From Caryophanales bacterium (GTDB taxonomy: Bacteria > Bacillota > Bacilli > JARBTR01): a stretch of 64,000 nt of DNA. Where the stretch lies: assembly GCA_029240105.1 (NCBI GenBank), contig JARBTR010000003.1, forward strand, positions 1-64,000. Direction: 5' to 3'. The notes beneath the pieces were generated by a model, which saw only the letters and a list, made by a program, of their open reading frames with translations, ran no database searches and was not told where the DNA came from. Every line of letters begins with the position of its first letter. The stretch's first letter is position 1. Shown here in pieces: positions 11,000-20,986 of the stretch. A program made the position numbers and the translations under genes.

Positions 11000-12187
11000 A
11001 TGTTTAAAAAATTGAAGGATTTATCTAAAATCTCGAGGCGAAAGCCTAATTATACACAAATCATAACGGGAAGCGTATTATTTGTTTTTGTTACATCAAT
11101 TGTCATGTATTACACAACAATGGTTGCCGTTGCAGTTTCAATTGACGGAAAATCACAAACTGTTAATACGCATGCGAATACAGCTGAGGAATTGTTGAAA
11201 GATTTAAATGTTAAAGTAGGGAAGTACGATTATTTAAATGTTTCCTTGAATCAGAAAATTAAAGATGATTTAACAATCCATTGGGTTCCAGCTCAAAAAG
11301 TAACAATCGAGCTAGACGGAGTGAAACAAACGAAATGGACCACAAAGAAAACGGTAGGAGAATTCGTGCAGTCTGAAGGTATTGTGTTAAAATCCGAAGA
11401 CACTATTACTCCTGAATCAACAAAAAAAATCAGCAACAACATGGTTGTTTCAATCGGGATTGCCTTTCCAGTTACAATAAATGATGGGGGAACACCCAAA
11501 AAGATTATGTCGACTAAAAAAACAGTAGGTGAAATCTTAGAACAAAATGAAATTGTTGTAGAAGAACCCAACCGCGTAACACCTGCTAAGACAGAAATCA
11601 TAACCGGTGAAACTGTAATTGATATTGTTCGAGTAACGAAAGAATCAATCGTTGAAGATCAGGCTGTTTCTTTTAAAACTGTGAAACAAAACGATGGTAC
11701 GCTTTATGTTGGATCTAAAAAGATAAAAACAAAAGGTCAAAAGGGTACAATTCAAAAAACATTCGAAGTAACTAAGGAGAACGGGGCTGTCGTTTCAAAA
11801 GTAGAACTTTCATCAGTTGTTGTAAAGGAACCGATAGATCAAATTGAGCTTATTGGAACAAAAGCTTATAGTGCAAGTGGAAAGTATAGTATTGCTCCGT
11901 TTGAAGGTGGAAGAACGTTAACCGTTAAGGCAACAGCTTATACGATTGAATCTTCAACGGGTCGTACTTCAACAGGCATTAATCTTCGAGAAAATATCGA
12001 TGCAAAAATAATTGCCGTTGACCCGAATGTCATTCCTATTGGATCGCGTGTATATGTTGAAGGTTACGGATATGCAGTCGCAGCGGATCAAATTGGACAT
12101 AAAGGCAATTATATTGACCTATTTATGGCTTCAAATACTGCTGCAAGAAATTGGGGTTCAAGAACAGTTACAATTCGTATACAATAG
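11000..12187 (+). CDS. yabE: YabE/RpfB-like cell-wall protein (DUF348, G5, 3D domains)
   Basis: Membrane-anchored extracellular cell-wall protein, 395 residues. A single transmembrane segment lies at about 20-42. Three DUF348 repeats follow, then a G5 domain (about 215-290) and a C-terminal 3D domain (about 300-395), a double-psi barrel related to lytic transglycosylases. The 3D aspartate block A-A-D-Q-I-G-H-K-G-N-Y-I-D is present. Homologues (YabE, YocH, resuscitation-promoting Rpf/Sps proteins) cleave or remodel peptidoglycan. A large two-tier terminator follows. Confidence 0.92.
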   Translation: MFKKLKDLSKISRRKPNYTQIITGSVLFVFVTSIVMYYTTMVAVAVSIDGKSQTVNTHANTAEELLKDLNVKVGKYDYLNVSLNQKIKDDLTIHWVPAQKVTIELDGVKQTKWTTKKTVGEFVQSEGIVLKSEDTITPESTKKISNNMVVSIGIAFPVTINDGGTPKKIMSTKKTVGEILEQNEIVVEEPNRVTPAKTEIITGETVIDIVRVTKESIVEDQAVSFKTVKQNDGTLYVGSKKIKTKGQKGTIQKTFEVTKENGAVVSKVELSSVVVKEPIDQIELIGTKAYSASGKYSIAPFEGGRTLTVKATAYTIESSTGRTSTGINLRENIDAKIIAVDPNVIPIGSRVYVEGYGYAVAADQIGHKGNYIDLFMASNTAARNWGSRTVTIRIQ

Positions 12188-12196
12188 TGAAACTTT

Positions 12197-12282
12197 AAAA
12201 CAGAGGGAAGAAGGAGTGCTCCCTAAAAGTTGGAATTTTGTTCTAACTTTTAGGGTGTAACACAAGAACCTCTGTTTTTTTA
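12197..12282 (+). terminator. two-tier terminator after yabE
   Basis: Outer stem AAAACAGAGG (12197-12206) pairs with CCTCTGTTTT (12269-12278). An inner 11-bp perfect stem, 12221-12231 with 12245-12255, lies inside. T residues follow. Confidence 0.85.
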
Positions 12283-12341
12283 TGTATCATAAGGTATAAT
12301 GGGAAAAGTTATTTAAAACTGCTAAAAGTATTGAGGTAAGA

Positions 12342-12926
12342 ATGAAATTAAAGGAAATAATTGTTGTAGAAGGAAAAGATGATACAACAGCTATAAAAAG
12401 GGCTGTTGACGCTGATACAATTGAAACTAATGGATCTGCAATAAATCAGACGACTATTGAAAAAATAAGGTTAGCAGCCCAAAATCGTGGCGTTATTATA
12501 TTTACAGATCCAGATTATCCAGGAGAAAAAATTCGCAAAACAATTATAAATCAGGTTCCAGGATGTAAGCATGCCTTTATACCTAAACATTTGGCATTAC
12601 CCCAAAAAGGAAAAGGGATTGGGGTTGAACATGCTACACCAGAAACAATTCGAGAAGCTCTAAAAGATGCGCATCTAATGGAAACAGAGCCAGAGGAACA
12701 AATTACACGAAATACTTTATTTGAACTTGGATTTATATCGGGTGTTGATTCAAAAGAAAAAAGAGAAAAAATAGGATTAAAATTAAAAATTGGTTATGCG
12801 AACGGAAAACAATTACATCAGAGGTTAATGATGTTTGGTATATCACTTGATCAATTTATGAATGCAGTGCATGAACTTGAAGAGGAAGTGAGTAAGTCAA
12901 TCAATACGTGTGTTTCTATAAGATAG
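12342..12926 (+). CDS. rnmV: ribonuclease M5
   Basis: Toprim-domain endonuclease that matures 5S rRNA. The 194-residue protein has the catalytic V-E-G-K-D-D motif (residues 9-14) and the second acidic motif D-P-D-Y-P-G (about 64-69). Its pairing with ksgA is conserved in Bacillales; ksgA starts 15 bases after the rnmV stop. The substrate, 5S rRNA, is itself encoded at the left edge of the window. Confidence 0.95.
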   Translation: MKLKEIIVVEGKDDTTAIKRAVDADTIETNGSAINQTTIEKIRLAAQNRGVIIFTDPDYPGEKIRKTIINQVPGCKHAFIPKHLALPQKGKGIGVEHATPETIREALKDAHLMETEPEEQITRNTLFELGFISGVDSKEKREKIGLKLKIGYANGKQLHQRLMMFGISLDQFMNAVHELEEEVSKSINTCVSIR

Positions 12927-13820
<894 letters not shown>

Positions 13821-13907
13821 CAATCGCCAATTGTTTTATTTCGCATAACCTATAAGGATAAATAAACTAATTTAGTGGATATATAAGGTAAATGCGGAGT
13901 GAATAAG

Positions 13908-14774
13908 ATGATACAAATTCATGATATAGTAGGCAGAAAATCTTATGATTGCGACGTGTTTTTTCGTGTAATTGACGTAAAAGACAACGTCGCTATTTTG
14001 TATGGTGAAGATTTTAGGCTTGTTGCGGATGCTCCGGTAAATGATCTTAAAGTAATTGATCAAGATCAACTATTAAAACAGGCAGAAAAAAACGTTCAGG
14101 AAATAAATGTCTCAAACTTTCTACTGGCTCAAGAGCAGGAAAAAATTAAACAAAAAAAAGAATATGAATTGACTGAGGGATTTCGGGAGGAAAATGATTT
14201 TTTTCACATACCTGGCCGAGTTGTTCACTTAGATGGAGATCGTAAATACCTTGAAAAATGCCTTCTACTTTATAAAAAAATGAGAGTACCCGTAGTTGGA
14301 ATTCACTGCCATGAAAAAGAAATGCCAAATCAAGTAGGCAAATTGATTGATCAATATCGTCCTGATATTCTGGTTATCACAGGTCATGATGCATACTCAA
14401 AAGTAAAAGGAGACATACATGATATGGCTGCTTACAGGCACTCTAAAGAATTCGTTCAAACTGTGTACGAGGCAAGAAAGAAAGAACCAAATTTAGATCA
14501 ACTTGTTATTTTTGCAGGGGCATGTCAGTCTCATTTTGAGTCGCTTATTCAGGCCGGGGCAAATTTTGCAAGTTCTCCATCTAGAGTTAATATACATGCT
14601 CTTGATCCGGTTTATATTGTGGGCAAAATAAGCTTTACGCCTTTCATGGAACGGGTACATGTTTGGGACGCACTAAAAAGCACCCTAACTGGAGAAAAAG
14701 GCTTAGGAGGCATTGAAACAAAAGGTGTTTTAAGAATTGGAATGCCTTATCGAGTTAAGCCAAAAATTAATTAA
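13908..14774 (+). CDS. yabG: sporulation-specific protease YabG
   Basis: Cysteine protease made in the mother cell that processes spore-coat proteins such as SpoIVA and SafA. The 288-residue protein matches the YabG family over its length, with C-H-E-K-E-M near residue 130 and the G-H-D-A and A-G-A-C-Q-S-H blocks. ATG 13908 is chosen because GGAG ends 8 bases before it; an in-frame GTG at 13899 overlaps that SD. The place between ksgA and veg is the same as in B. subtilis. Confidence 0.94.
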   Translation: MIQIHDIVGRKSYDCDVFFRVIDVKDNVAILYGEDFRLVADAPVNDLKVIDQDQLLKQAEKNVQEINVSNFLLAQEQEKIKQKKEYELTEGFREENDFFHIPGRVVHLDGDRKYLEKCLLLYKKMRVPVVGIHCHEKEMPNQVGKLIDQYRPDILVITGHDAYSKVKGDIHDMAAYRHSKEFVQTVYEARKKEPNLDQLVIFAGACQSHFESLIQAGANFASSPSRVNIHALDPVYIVGKISFTPFMERVHVWDALKSTLTGEKGLGGIETKGVLRIGMPYRVKPKIN

Positions 14775-14792
14775 AATAAAATAATTTAAATT

Positions 14793-14817
14793 AAAACCAC
14801 CTTTCGGTGGTTTTTTT
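14793..14817 (+). terminator. yabG terminator
   Basis: Stem AAAACCACC / GGTGGTTTT with a four-base TTTC loop and a run of T. Confidence 0.9.
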
Positions 14818-14887
14818 GGATAGATTTTATAAAGTAAGGAAAAATAAAAAAACATAAGAAAACAAAATAAATTTTAAGTGAAAATAT

Positions 14888-14958
14888 TGACAAAGGAATT
14901 TTATAATTGTTATAATGAAAATTTTTATTTTGACAATTGTCTGAAAATTTGATACAAT
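14888..14958 (+). promoter_or_regulatory. tandem veg promoters
   Basis: Two sigma-A type promoters in series. P1: TTGACA (14888-14893), 18 bases, TATAAT (14912-14917), both hexamers perfect. P2: TTGACA (14931-14936), 16 bases, TACAAT (14953-14958). A very strong promoter is also known for veg in B. subtilis. Confidence 0.8.
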
Positions 14959-14981
14959 CAAAAGAAGTGAGGTGGAACGGT

Positions 14982-15239
14982 ATGGCTAAAAAATTAAGTG
15001 AGATAAAACAAGAATTAGACCTTCAACTCGGAAAAAGAATTCTGCTTCGTGCAAATGGTGGTAGAAAGAAAATGTTCGAGAGAAATGGGATTTTGGCTGA
15101 AACCTATCCATCAGTTTTTATTGTAAAATTGGAGAAAGATGGAGACACTTACGAACGTGTTTCATATAGTTATGCCGATGTCTTGACTGAAACAGTTAAG
15201 TTGGTTTTTGACGAAGATAAAGCAGAAAATTTGGCATAA
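14982..15239 (+). CDS. veg: Veg protein
   Basis: Small conserved protein of 85 residues, reported in B. subtilis to promote biofilm matrix expression by countering SinR. The A-N-G-G-R-K-K core and the [13 protein letters not shown] block are those of the Veg family (DUF1021). The ATG at 14982 has a GAGGTGG SD; an upstream in-frame ATG inside the P2 promoter cannot be used by that transcript. Two strong promoters precede it and a good terminator follows, so it is a highly expressed monocistronic gene. Confidence 0.94.
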   Translation: MAKKLSEIKQELDLQLGKRILLRANGGRKKMFERNGILAETYPSVFIVKLEKDGDTYERVSYSYADVLTETVKLVFDEDKAENLA

Positions 15240-15275
15240 GGCAGTGGATATTTATTCCACTGCTTTTTCTTTTAT
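15240..15275 (+). terminator. veg terminator
   Basis: Stem GGCAGTGG / CCACTGC with T-rich tail TTTTTCTTTT. Confidence 0.85.
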
Positions 15276-15467
15276 CCTAATTTTGAAAAATGATAACCCA
15301 TTAATATTTATTAATATGGTGATGCCTAAGTATCACACTTCCAACATAAAGAATTTATGTCGAACCAGAAAGATCTTTATGCTCATTGAATTTCATTGTT
15401 ATCGGATAATCAAAGTAATTATCCAAATAATAAAGTTGTCGCATTATCAAAAAGGAGGCAATTCAAT

Positions 15468-15638
15468 ATGGCAAGAAGAGGAATTATGTCAGAAGGCTTT
15501 AAAGAAGAGCTTGCAAAGGAATTAGGAATTTGGGATACAGTTAAACAGGAAGGTTGGGGCGGTATTAAAGCCAAGGATGCTGGAAACATGGTAAAACTTG
15601 CAATTCAGAAAGCTCAAGAACAAATGTTAAACAAGTAA
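15468..15638 (+). CDS. sspF: small acid-soluble spore protein, SspF type
   Basis: Alpha/beta-type SASP-related protein of 56 residues, expected to bind and protect DNA in the developing spore. The sequence has the family's [13 protein letters not shown] and K-D-A-G-N-M-V-K blocks and matches B. subtilis SspF, also located right after veg. The ATG at 15468 has a perfect AAAGGAGG SD, 8 bases away. Expression from a forespore sigma-G promoter is expected from the family, but I could not read a convincing one. Confidence 0.93.
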   Translation: MARRGIMSEGFKEELAKELGIWDTVKQEGWGGIKAKDAGNMVKLAIQKAQEQMLNK

Positions 15639-15976
15639 TCAAATCTTAAATCAAGGGATAAATGCGATAAGAGGTTAAGATAAAAACTGTTATTCATTCT
15701 TATAATACAAAATTTATTGTGTGTTTAATTACTTTAACTAGTATTAAATGTACTTGAGCGCTTGATTCCGCCTATGTTCTCTTGGAGCAACTACTATTTT
15801 TCTCTAAATTGGTTGTGGAAAGCGTATAATTTTGAAGCATATAGAATAATAACAGTTTAATCAAAACCTCTTTTTACATAAGTGAAATAACTCATATATG
15901 TAATATAGTTTAAAAATGATGGCTAAATAATATCCAAGAAGGTAAAATAGGTGAAAAGAAAAAAGTTGGTGAAGAC
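15639..15976. other. gene-free interval between sspF and ispE
   Basis: About 338 AT-rich bases with no plausible coding frame, no RNA gene and no clear terminator. It presumably holds the sspF 3' end and the ispE promoter. Confidence 0.5.
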
Positions 15977-16852
15977 ATGACACATGTTGAAAAAGCTCCT
16001 GCGAAAATAAATTTATCTTTAGATGTTCTATATAAAAGAGAAGATGGTTTTCACGAAGTTGAAATGATTATGACTACAGTTGATTTAGCTGATCGTGTCT
16101 ATCTTAAAACAATTGATAATGATGAAATTAAAATTATTTCACAAAGCAGATACATTCCGAATGATAATAGAAATTTAGCATATCAAGCCGCTGAGTTACT
16201 TAAGAGAAGAAGTAACGTGTCATTAGGTATAGAGATAGAAATAGAAAAAAATATACCTGTAGCCGCTGGTTTAGCAGGTGGAAGTAGTGACGCAGCAGCC
16301 ACCTTAAGGGGTCTTAATAAACTTTGGAATCTGGGTTTCACACTAGATGAATTAGCTGAAATGGGCGCTGAAATTGGATCTGACGTTTCCTTCTGTGTTT
16401 ATGGAGGCACAGCTCTTGCAACGGGTAGAGGTGAAAAGATAGAGCACATTCAAGCCCCCCCTAATTGTTGGGTGGTACTTGCTAAGCCAACTATTGGTGT
16501 TTCTACAGCTGATGTTTATAAAAATTTGGAAGTTAACAAACTTTCTCATCCAGATATAAAAACAATGGTACAAGCAATTAAGAATCAAAATTATAAGGGT
16601 ATTTGCAACGCAATGGGAAATGTTTTGGAGAGTGTAACCTTAAAAAAATATCCAGAGGTACAGCATATTAAAACTCAAATGGAGAAGTTTGGGGCAGACG
16701 CTGTTCTTATGAGCGGGAGTGGACCAACTGTTTTTGGTTTAGTTGAACATGAAACTAGAATGCATAGAATATGTAATGGATTATTAGGTTTTTGTGATCA
16801 GGTTTTTGCAGTAAGAATGCTTGGAAATAGAATAGAAAACAATATTGATTAA
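15977..16852 (+). CDS. ispE: 4-diphosphocytidyl-2-C-methyl-D-erythritol kinase
   Basis: GHMP-family kinase of the non-mevalonate (MEP) isoprenoid pathway, phosphorylating CDP-methylerythritol. The 291-residue protein has [10 protein letters not shown] at residues 5-14, the ATP-binding [14 protein letters not shown] (about 94-107) and the C-terminal S-G-S-G-P-T-V-F-G motif. It is followed by its own terminator, and the purR-yabJ-spoVG genes that follow it in B. subtilis are missing. Confidence 0.96.
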   Translation: MTHVEKAPAKINLSLDVLYKREDGFHEVEMIMTTVDLADRVYLKTIDNDEIKIISQSRYIPNDNRNLAYQAAELLKRRSNVSLGIEIEIEKNIPVAAGLAGGSSDAAATLRGLNKLWNLGFTLDELAEMGAEIGSDVSFCVYGGTALATGRGEKIEHIQAPPNCWVVLAKPTIGVSTADVYKNLEVNKLSHPDIKTMVQAIKNQNYKGICNAMGNVLESVTLKKYPEVQHIKTQMEKFGADAVLMSGSGPTVFGLVEHETRMHRICNGLLGFCDQVFAVRMLGNRIENNID

Positions 16853-16880
16853 AACCTGCTTTTATAAGCAGGTTTTTTTA
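16851..16880 (+). terminator. ispE terminator
   Basis: Stem AAAACCTGCTT / AAGCAGGTTTT and T-run, overlapping the ispE stop codon. Confidence 0.9.
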
Positions 16881-17019
16881 TTGAAACGACAATAAAAGCA
16901 TATGATTAATACAAAAGACAATCCAGCTTAATCCCACATAATCTAACTTAGGGATATTGAAAACTAACAATAAATAGAGTAATATTCATAATGGATTATT
17001 ATGTGCATGGGGGTAAAAG

Positions 17020-18390
17020 ATGAAAAAATATTCAGTTGTTCTGGCGGCAGGGCAAGGGACAAGAATGAAGTCGAGTTTGTACAAAGTACTTCATCAGGTT
17101 TGCGGTAAATCAATGGTTGAGCATGTGGTAGATCATCTTTCTACTTTAGATATTGAAAAAACTGTAACAATTGTTGGGCATGGAGCAGATGCTGTGAGAA
17201 ATGTTTTAGGTGAACGTTCACATTATGCTCTTCAAGAGAAACAACTTGGGACAGGACATGCGGTAATGCAAGCAGAATCCATTTTAGGAGGATGCGTAGG
17301 TACGACTATTGTAATTTGTGGGGATACACCTCTAATAACGCCCGAAACATTGGAAACCCTTATTAAAAAGCACAAAGAACTAAATGCAAAAGCAACAATA
17401 CTTACAGCAATAGCTCCTGATCCAACTGGTTACGGAAGAATCATTAGAAATGCTGAAGGAACTGTAAATAAAATAGTAGAACATAAAGACTGTAATGAAG
17501 CTGAAATTCTTATTAAGGAAATAAATACTGGGACATTTTGCTTTGATAATGAATTGTTATTCGAAGCTCTTAAAAATGTTACAAATGAAAATTCTCAAGG
17601 GGAATATTATTTAACGGATGTAATTGAACTTTTACGAAAACAAGGTGAGATTGTTGCAGCGTATTGTTCTCCCTATTTTGAAGAAACATTGGGCATAAAC
17701 GATCGTATTGCCCTTGCGCAAGCAGAAAAATCAATGCAAAGAAGAATAAACGAAAAGCATATGAAGAATGGGGTTACAATTATTGACCCATCTAATACCT
17801 ATATACACGTAGGTGTTACTATTGGAAAAGATACAGCAGTATACCCTGGATGCGTAATTACAGGGAATACGGCTATTGGTGAAGAGTGCACAATTGGCCC
17901 TAATTCTGAGATTCATGAGTGTCGGATTGGAAATAAGACAGATATTAAGCACTCTGCAATTTATGAAAGCGAAATAGGTGATGAAGTAAACGTTGGCCCG
18001 TTTGCGCATATTCGTCCAAATTCAAAACTAAGTAATAAAGTGAAAATTGGGAATTTCGTTGAAGTAAAAAAATCTAGTATTGATTGTAATTCTAAAGTGA
18101 ATCACTTAAGTTACATAGGTGATGCAAAAATTGGTAGTGATGTAAATGTTGGCTGTGGTACAATTACAGTGAACTATGATGGGAAAAACAAACATGTTAC
18201 TACAATAGAAGATAATTCTTTTATAGGTTGTAATTCAAATCTTGTGGCGCCTGTCACTGTTGGAAAAGGCGCATATGTAGCGGCAGGATCAACAATTACA
18301 AAAGATGTTCCGAGTGAAGCACTTGCTGTTGCTCGTGCGCAACAAGTGATTAAGGAAAACTATGCAAAAAAAATGAATCATAGAAAATAA
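17020..18390 (+). CDS. glmU: bifunctional UDP-GlcNAc pyrophosphorylase / GlcN-1-P acetyltransferase
   Basis: Makes UDP-N-acetylglucosamine for peptidoglycan and teichoic acids in two steps. The N-terminal uridyltransferase half has the signature [11 protein letters not shown] (residues 8-18). The C-terminal half (about 250-456) is a left-handed beta helix made of hexapeptide repeats. Length (456) equals B. subtilis GcaD/GlmU. It is separated from prs by 16 bases and the two are probably cotranscribed. Confidence 0.97.
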   Translation: MKKYSVVLAAGQGTRMKSSLYKVLHQVCGKSMVEHVVDHLSTLDIEKTVTIVGHGADAVRNVLGERSHYALQEKQLGTGHAVMQAESILGGCVGTTIVICGDTPLITPETLETLIKKHKELNAKATILTAIAPDPTGYGRIIRNAEGTVNKIVEHKDCNEAEILIKEINTGTFCFDNELLFEALKNVTNENSQGEYYLTDVIELLRKQGEIVAAYCSPYFEETLGINDRIALAQAEKSMQRRINEKHMKNGVTIIDPSNTYIHVGVTIGKDTAVYPGCVITGNTAIGEECTIGPNSEIHECRIGNKTDIKHSAIYESEIGDEVNVGPFAHIRPNSKLSNKVKIGNFVEVKKSSIDCNSKVNHLSYIGDAKIGSDVNVGCGTITVNYDGKNKHVTTIEDNSFIGCNSNLVAPVTVGKGAYVAAGSTITKDVPSEALAVARAQQVIKENYAKKMNHRK

Positions 18391-18406
18391 TTTTTGGAGG
18401 AACATC

Positions 18407-19357
18407 ATGTTATCTAAAGAAGCAAAAAAATTAAAAATTTTCTCACTTAATTCTAACCCAGAATTAGCACAAGAAATTGCTGAAGCAGTAGGAGTTCCTC
18501 TTGGAAAATGTTCAGTAGCACAATTTAGTGATGGAGAAGTACAGATTAATATTGAAGAAAGTATTCGTGGATGTGCAGTGTATATAATTCAATCTACTAG
18601 CCAACCAGTTAATGAACACTTGATGCAATTGTTAATCATGATTGACGCGCTTAGAAGAGCGTCTGCTGAATCAATTACAGTTGTAATGCCTTACTATGGC
18701 TATGCTCGCCAAGATCGTAAAGCGCGTTCAAGAGAACCAATTACAGCTAAATTGGTAGCTAATCTACTTGAAACAGCAGGAGCGGATCGAGTTATTGCGT
18801 TAGATTTACATGCAACCCAAATTCAAGGATTTTTTGATATTCCAATTGATAATTTAGTAGGGGAACCACTACTTTCAAGATATTTTAAGGAAAAGAATTT
18901 TGAAGACTTAGTTATTGTTTCGCCTGATCATGGGGGAGTTACTCGTGCTCGTAAGATGGCAGATCGCTTAAAAGCTCCAATAGCGATTATTGATAAAAGA
19001 CGACCACGTCCAAACGTTGCAGAAGTAATGAACATTGTTGGTTTTGTTGAAGGAAAAACGTGTATATTAATAGACGATATGATTGATACAGCAGGAACAA
19101 TCACCTTAGCTGCAAATGCATTAAAAGAAAGCGGTGCTGCAGAAGTTTATGCTTGCTGCACACATGCAGTTCTTTCAGGGCCAGCTATTGAGCGTATTGA
19201 TAATTCAGCGATTAAAGAGCTTGTTGTTACGAATAGTATCGCTCTTTCTGAAAAGAAAAAGTCAACTAAAATTGTAGAGCTTTCAGTTGGTAAATTAATT
19301 GGTGAAGCAATTGTTCGGATTCATGAGCACCAATCAGTAAGTAAATTATTTGAATAA
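18407..19357 (+). CDS. prs: ribose-phosphate pyrophosphokinase
   Basis: Makes PRPP, the ribose donor for purines, pyrimidines, histidine and NAD. The 316-residue protein has the [11 protein letters not shown] catalytic flexible loop (about 103-113) and the PRPP-binding D-D-M-I-D-T-A-G-T motif (about 225-233). Start ATG 18407 follows TGGAGG. In B. subtilis ctc follows; here a strong terminator and then the regulator-peptide cassette follow. PRPP links it to hpt and upp in the window. Confidence 0.97.
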   Translation: MLSKEAKKLKIFSLNSNPELAQEIAEAVGVPLGKCSVAQFSDGEVQINIEESIRGCAVYIIQSTSQPVNEHLMQLLIMIDALRRASAESITVVMPYYGYARQDRKARSREPITAKLVANLLETAGADRVIALDLHATQIQGFFDIPIDNLVGEPLLSRYFKEKNFEDLVIVSPDHGGVTRARKMADRLKAPIAIIDKRRPRPNVAEVMNIVGFVEGKTCILIDDMIDTAGTITLAANALKESGAAEVYACCTHAVLSGPAIERIDNSAIKELVVTNSIALSEKKKSTKIVELSVGKLIGEAIVRIHEHQSVSKLFE

Positions 19358-19364
19358 AATAACT

Positions 19365-19412
19365 AAAAGGCATTCTAAGAGGTCGTGAGACAGTTCTTAG
19401 AATGCCTTTTCT
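19365..19412 (+). terminator. prs terminator
   Basis: A 15-bp perfect stem (AAAAGGCATTCTAAG, 19365-19379, with 19396-19410) that ends in TTTTCT. Confidence 0.9.
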
Positions 19413-19539
19413 CATTCTAAATGGAATAAAAAGGATAAAATATGTGAAATATCTATTAAGAGTATTGAAAGAAACGTTATAGCCCAATATTATTTGTATA
19501 GCGATGCGCATCGTTTCAAAAATATAAGATAAAACTAGT

Positions 19540-20514
19540 TTATGTATGAGGTAGTAGTTTTGTATAAAGTAGAAACATTTCTTCCTTTTTATAAACAGTC
19601 AACCATTTGCCTTTATATTCCCAGATATCGTGTTTGTTTAACTCAAGAATGAGTTGAAAGGAATCTAAAAACGGATATGCTTCGGAGTATCCCATTTCAT
19701 GTGCATAATGACTAGATTTATCCAGCATTTTGATGCATTCAGGTAGTAATTTCATTTGATTTAAAATCATAGCTTTTTGGTAGTATAAGTGATGAAGTAT
19801 GCCCATGTTTTCGTTTTCAATAGAAAGGGATATTGCTTCTTCAATGTACGTATAAGCTTTTGAAAAAGCCAATTGTTCCCGATAGCTTTTTGCAAGGTTA
19901 TACAAAACACGTATTTTTAATCTAACTTTATTGTAGAGTGAATATTGATTCAATAAGGTTAATGCTTTTTGGTAGTATTCAATAGCTTTAATAAAATTAC
20001 GACAATCAGCATAACAATTTGCTAGGGATGCATAGTTTTCAACATCTTGAGTAAGATCGCATTGGGTAACTGAATGCATATCTAAAGCTGATTGAAAGTA
20101 ATGTATGACCTCATCAAGTTCCCTATTTTCAATGAATGCGGTTCTACCTTCTAAACGTAAGAACGCCTTCTGCAAACTAATATTGTTAGAATAGTCAACT
20201 CTTTTTTCCTTTAACATTAATCTTTTGACTTCATCATATTGGTAGTTTTTAAGAAGTCTATCTGTTTTATTGACAAAGTTTATTGTTCTTTCGGTTAGTT
20301 GCTGCTCAGTTTCTTTATATATGAAACCTCGAGTATCAATCTCTAGAAATATAGCGATTTTTTCGATTAGGTGAAAATCAATTGAATGGATCCCGCTCTC
20401 TATTTTACTAATAAAACTTTGGGAAATACCCGCCCTATTTGCAAGAATTTTTTGAGTAATTTTTTTGTTTTTACGTTTTTGTTTAATCTCGTTACCAATG
20501 AGGCTATAGTCCAT
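19540..20514 (-). CDS. PlcR-like HTH-TPR transcriptional regulator (RRNPP family)
   Basis: Cytoplasmic regulator of 324 residues. The N-terminus (about 5-58) is an XRE-type helix-turn-helix with the recognition region A-G-I-S-Q-S-F-I-S-K-I-E-S-G. The rest is helical with TPR-like repeats, e.g. A-S-L-A-N-C-Y-A-D-C-R-N-F-I-K-A-I-E-Y-Y-Q-K-A-L (about 165-188). This is the layout of PlcR, NprR and other RRNPP receptors, whose TPR groove binds a re-imported peptide. ATG 20514 is preferred: AGAAAGG lies 9 bases upstream, while the TTG at 20523 is only 0-1 base after it. A 50-codon peptide gene is divergent with 45 bases between starts. It sits where ctc is expected, suggesting acquisition. Confidence 0.88.
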   Translation of the reverse strand: MDYSLIGNEIKQKRKNKKITQKILANRAGISQSFISKIESGIHSIDFHLIEKIAIFLEIDTRGFIYKETEQQLTERTINFVNKTDRLLKNYQYDEVKRLMLKEKRVDYSNNISLQKAFLRLEGRTAFIENRELDEVIHYFQSALDMHSVTQCDLTQDVENYASLANCYADCRNFIKAIEYYQKALTLLNQYSLYNKVRLKIRVLYNLAKSYREQLAFSKAYTYIEEAISLSIENENMGILHHLYYQKAMILNQMKLLPECIKMLDKSSHYAHEMGYSEAYPFLDSFQLILELNKHDIWEYKGKWLTVYKKEEMFLLYTKLLPHT

Positions 20515-20521
20515 AGTAGCC
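20502..20521. promoter_or_regulatory. imperfect palindrome at regulator start, candidate operator
   Basis: Arms GGCTA / TAGCC flank a centre containing CTATAG and CATAG. It covers the start codon of the regulator and lies 39 bases before the divergent peptide gene, so a protein bound here could control both. It does not match the known PlcR box. Function is inferred from position only. Confidence 0.3.
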
Positions 20522-20559
20522 AACCTTTCTGAATAAAATTAAAATTAAGGAGTTTAAAA

Positions 20560-20712
20560 ATGATTAAATATAAATTACTTTTTTGTGCGCTAATTGTTGC
20601 CATAATGTCATTTGGAATTATTAAATTTAATGAGGTAAAGCCACTTGCAGAAGATCTGCCTTATCTTGATGGTTTTTATAGCAAGCCTGTACCAGTAAAT
20701 ATTTATCAATAA
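20560..20712 (+). CDS. putative secreted signalling-peptide precursor (PapR-like)
   Basis: Unrecognised 50-residue ORF with an excellent SD (AAGGAG, 7 bases before ATG). The first 21 residues are a basic start (M-I-K-Y-K) and a hydrophobic stretch, as in Sec-exported pheromone precursors. The polar C-terminal half contains L-A-E-D-L-P-Y-L (residues 29-36), resembling the PapR active core (A/S-D-L-P-F-E), and ends S-K-P-V-P-V-N-I-Y-Q, which recalls the SKP start of NprX heptapeptides. Length equals that of PapR (48). It is divergent from the PlcR-like regulator, so I infer it is the cognate pheromone. The mature form cannot be told from sequence. Confidence 0.72.
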   Translation: MIKYKLLFCALIVAIMSFGIIKFNEVKPLAEDLPYLDGFYSKPVPVNIYQ

Positions 20713-20986
20713 TAACAAATATAGGAAGTATACCATTTTTTGTATAAAAAGAAATATAATTTTCATTTATTGCAATTATTTTGGCTTTGTATTTGAAAAC
20801 AAAATAAGTTGCTAAATTTATTGCAATATTTGCAAAGAAAATTTTTAAAAGCTATTATTTTGTACTGTTTTTAAGTAAAGGTCAATACGGTTAAATAGTA
20901 AGGTTATTCTCGGGAAATTCCTTTTGTTTTCTAAATTGGAATAATAGGATAAGATATTGTGTAGTAAAAAAAATGAGGAATAAGAT

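Noticed and set aside
15208..15525. 105-codon frame across the veg-sspF spacer
   Set aside because: It overlaps the veg terminator and the sspF start in another frame, has no SD and no family-like sequence.
19502..19513. Perfect 12-base palindrome CGATGCGCATCG downstream of the PlcR-like gene
   Set aside because: A single short palindrome in a 3' flank with no partner site or clear terminator context; it may be part of the regulator's transcript end but cannot be supported.
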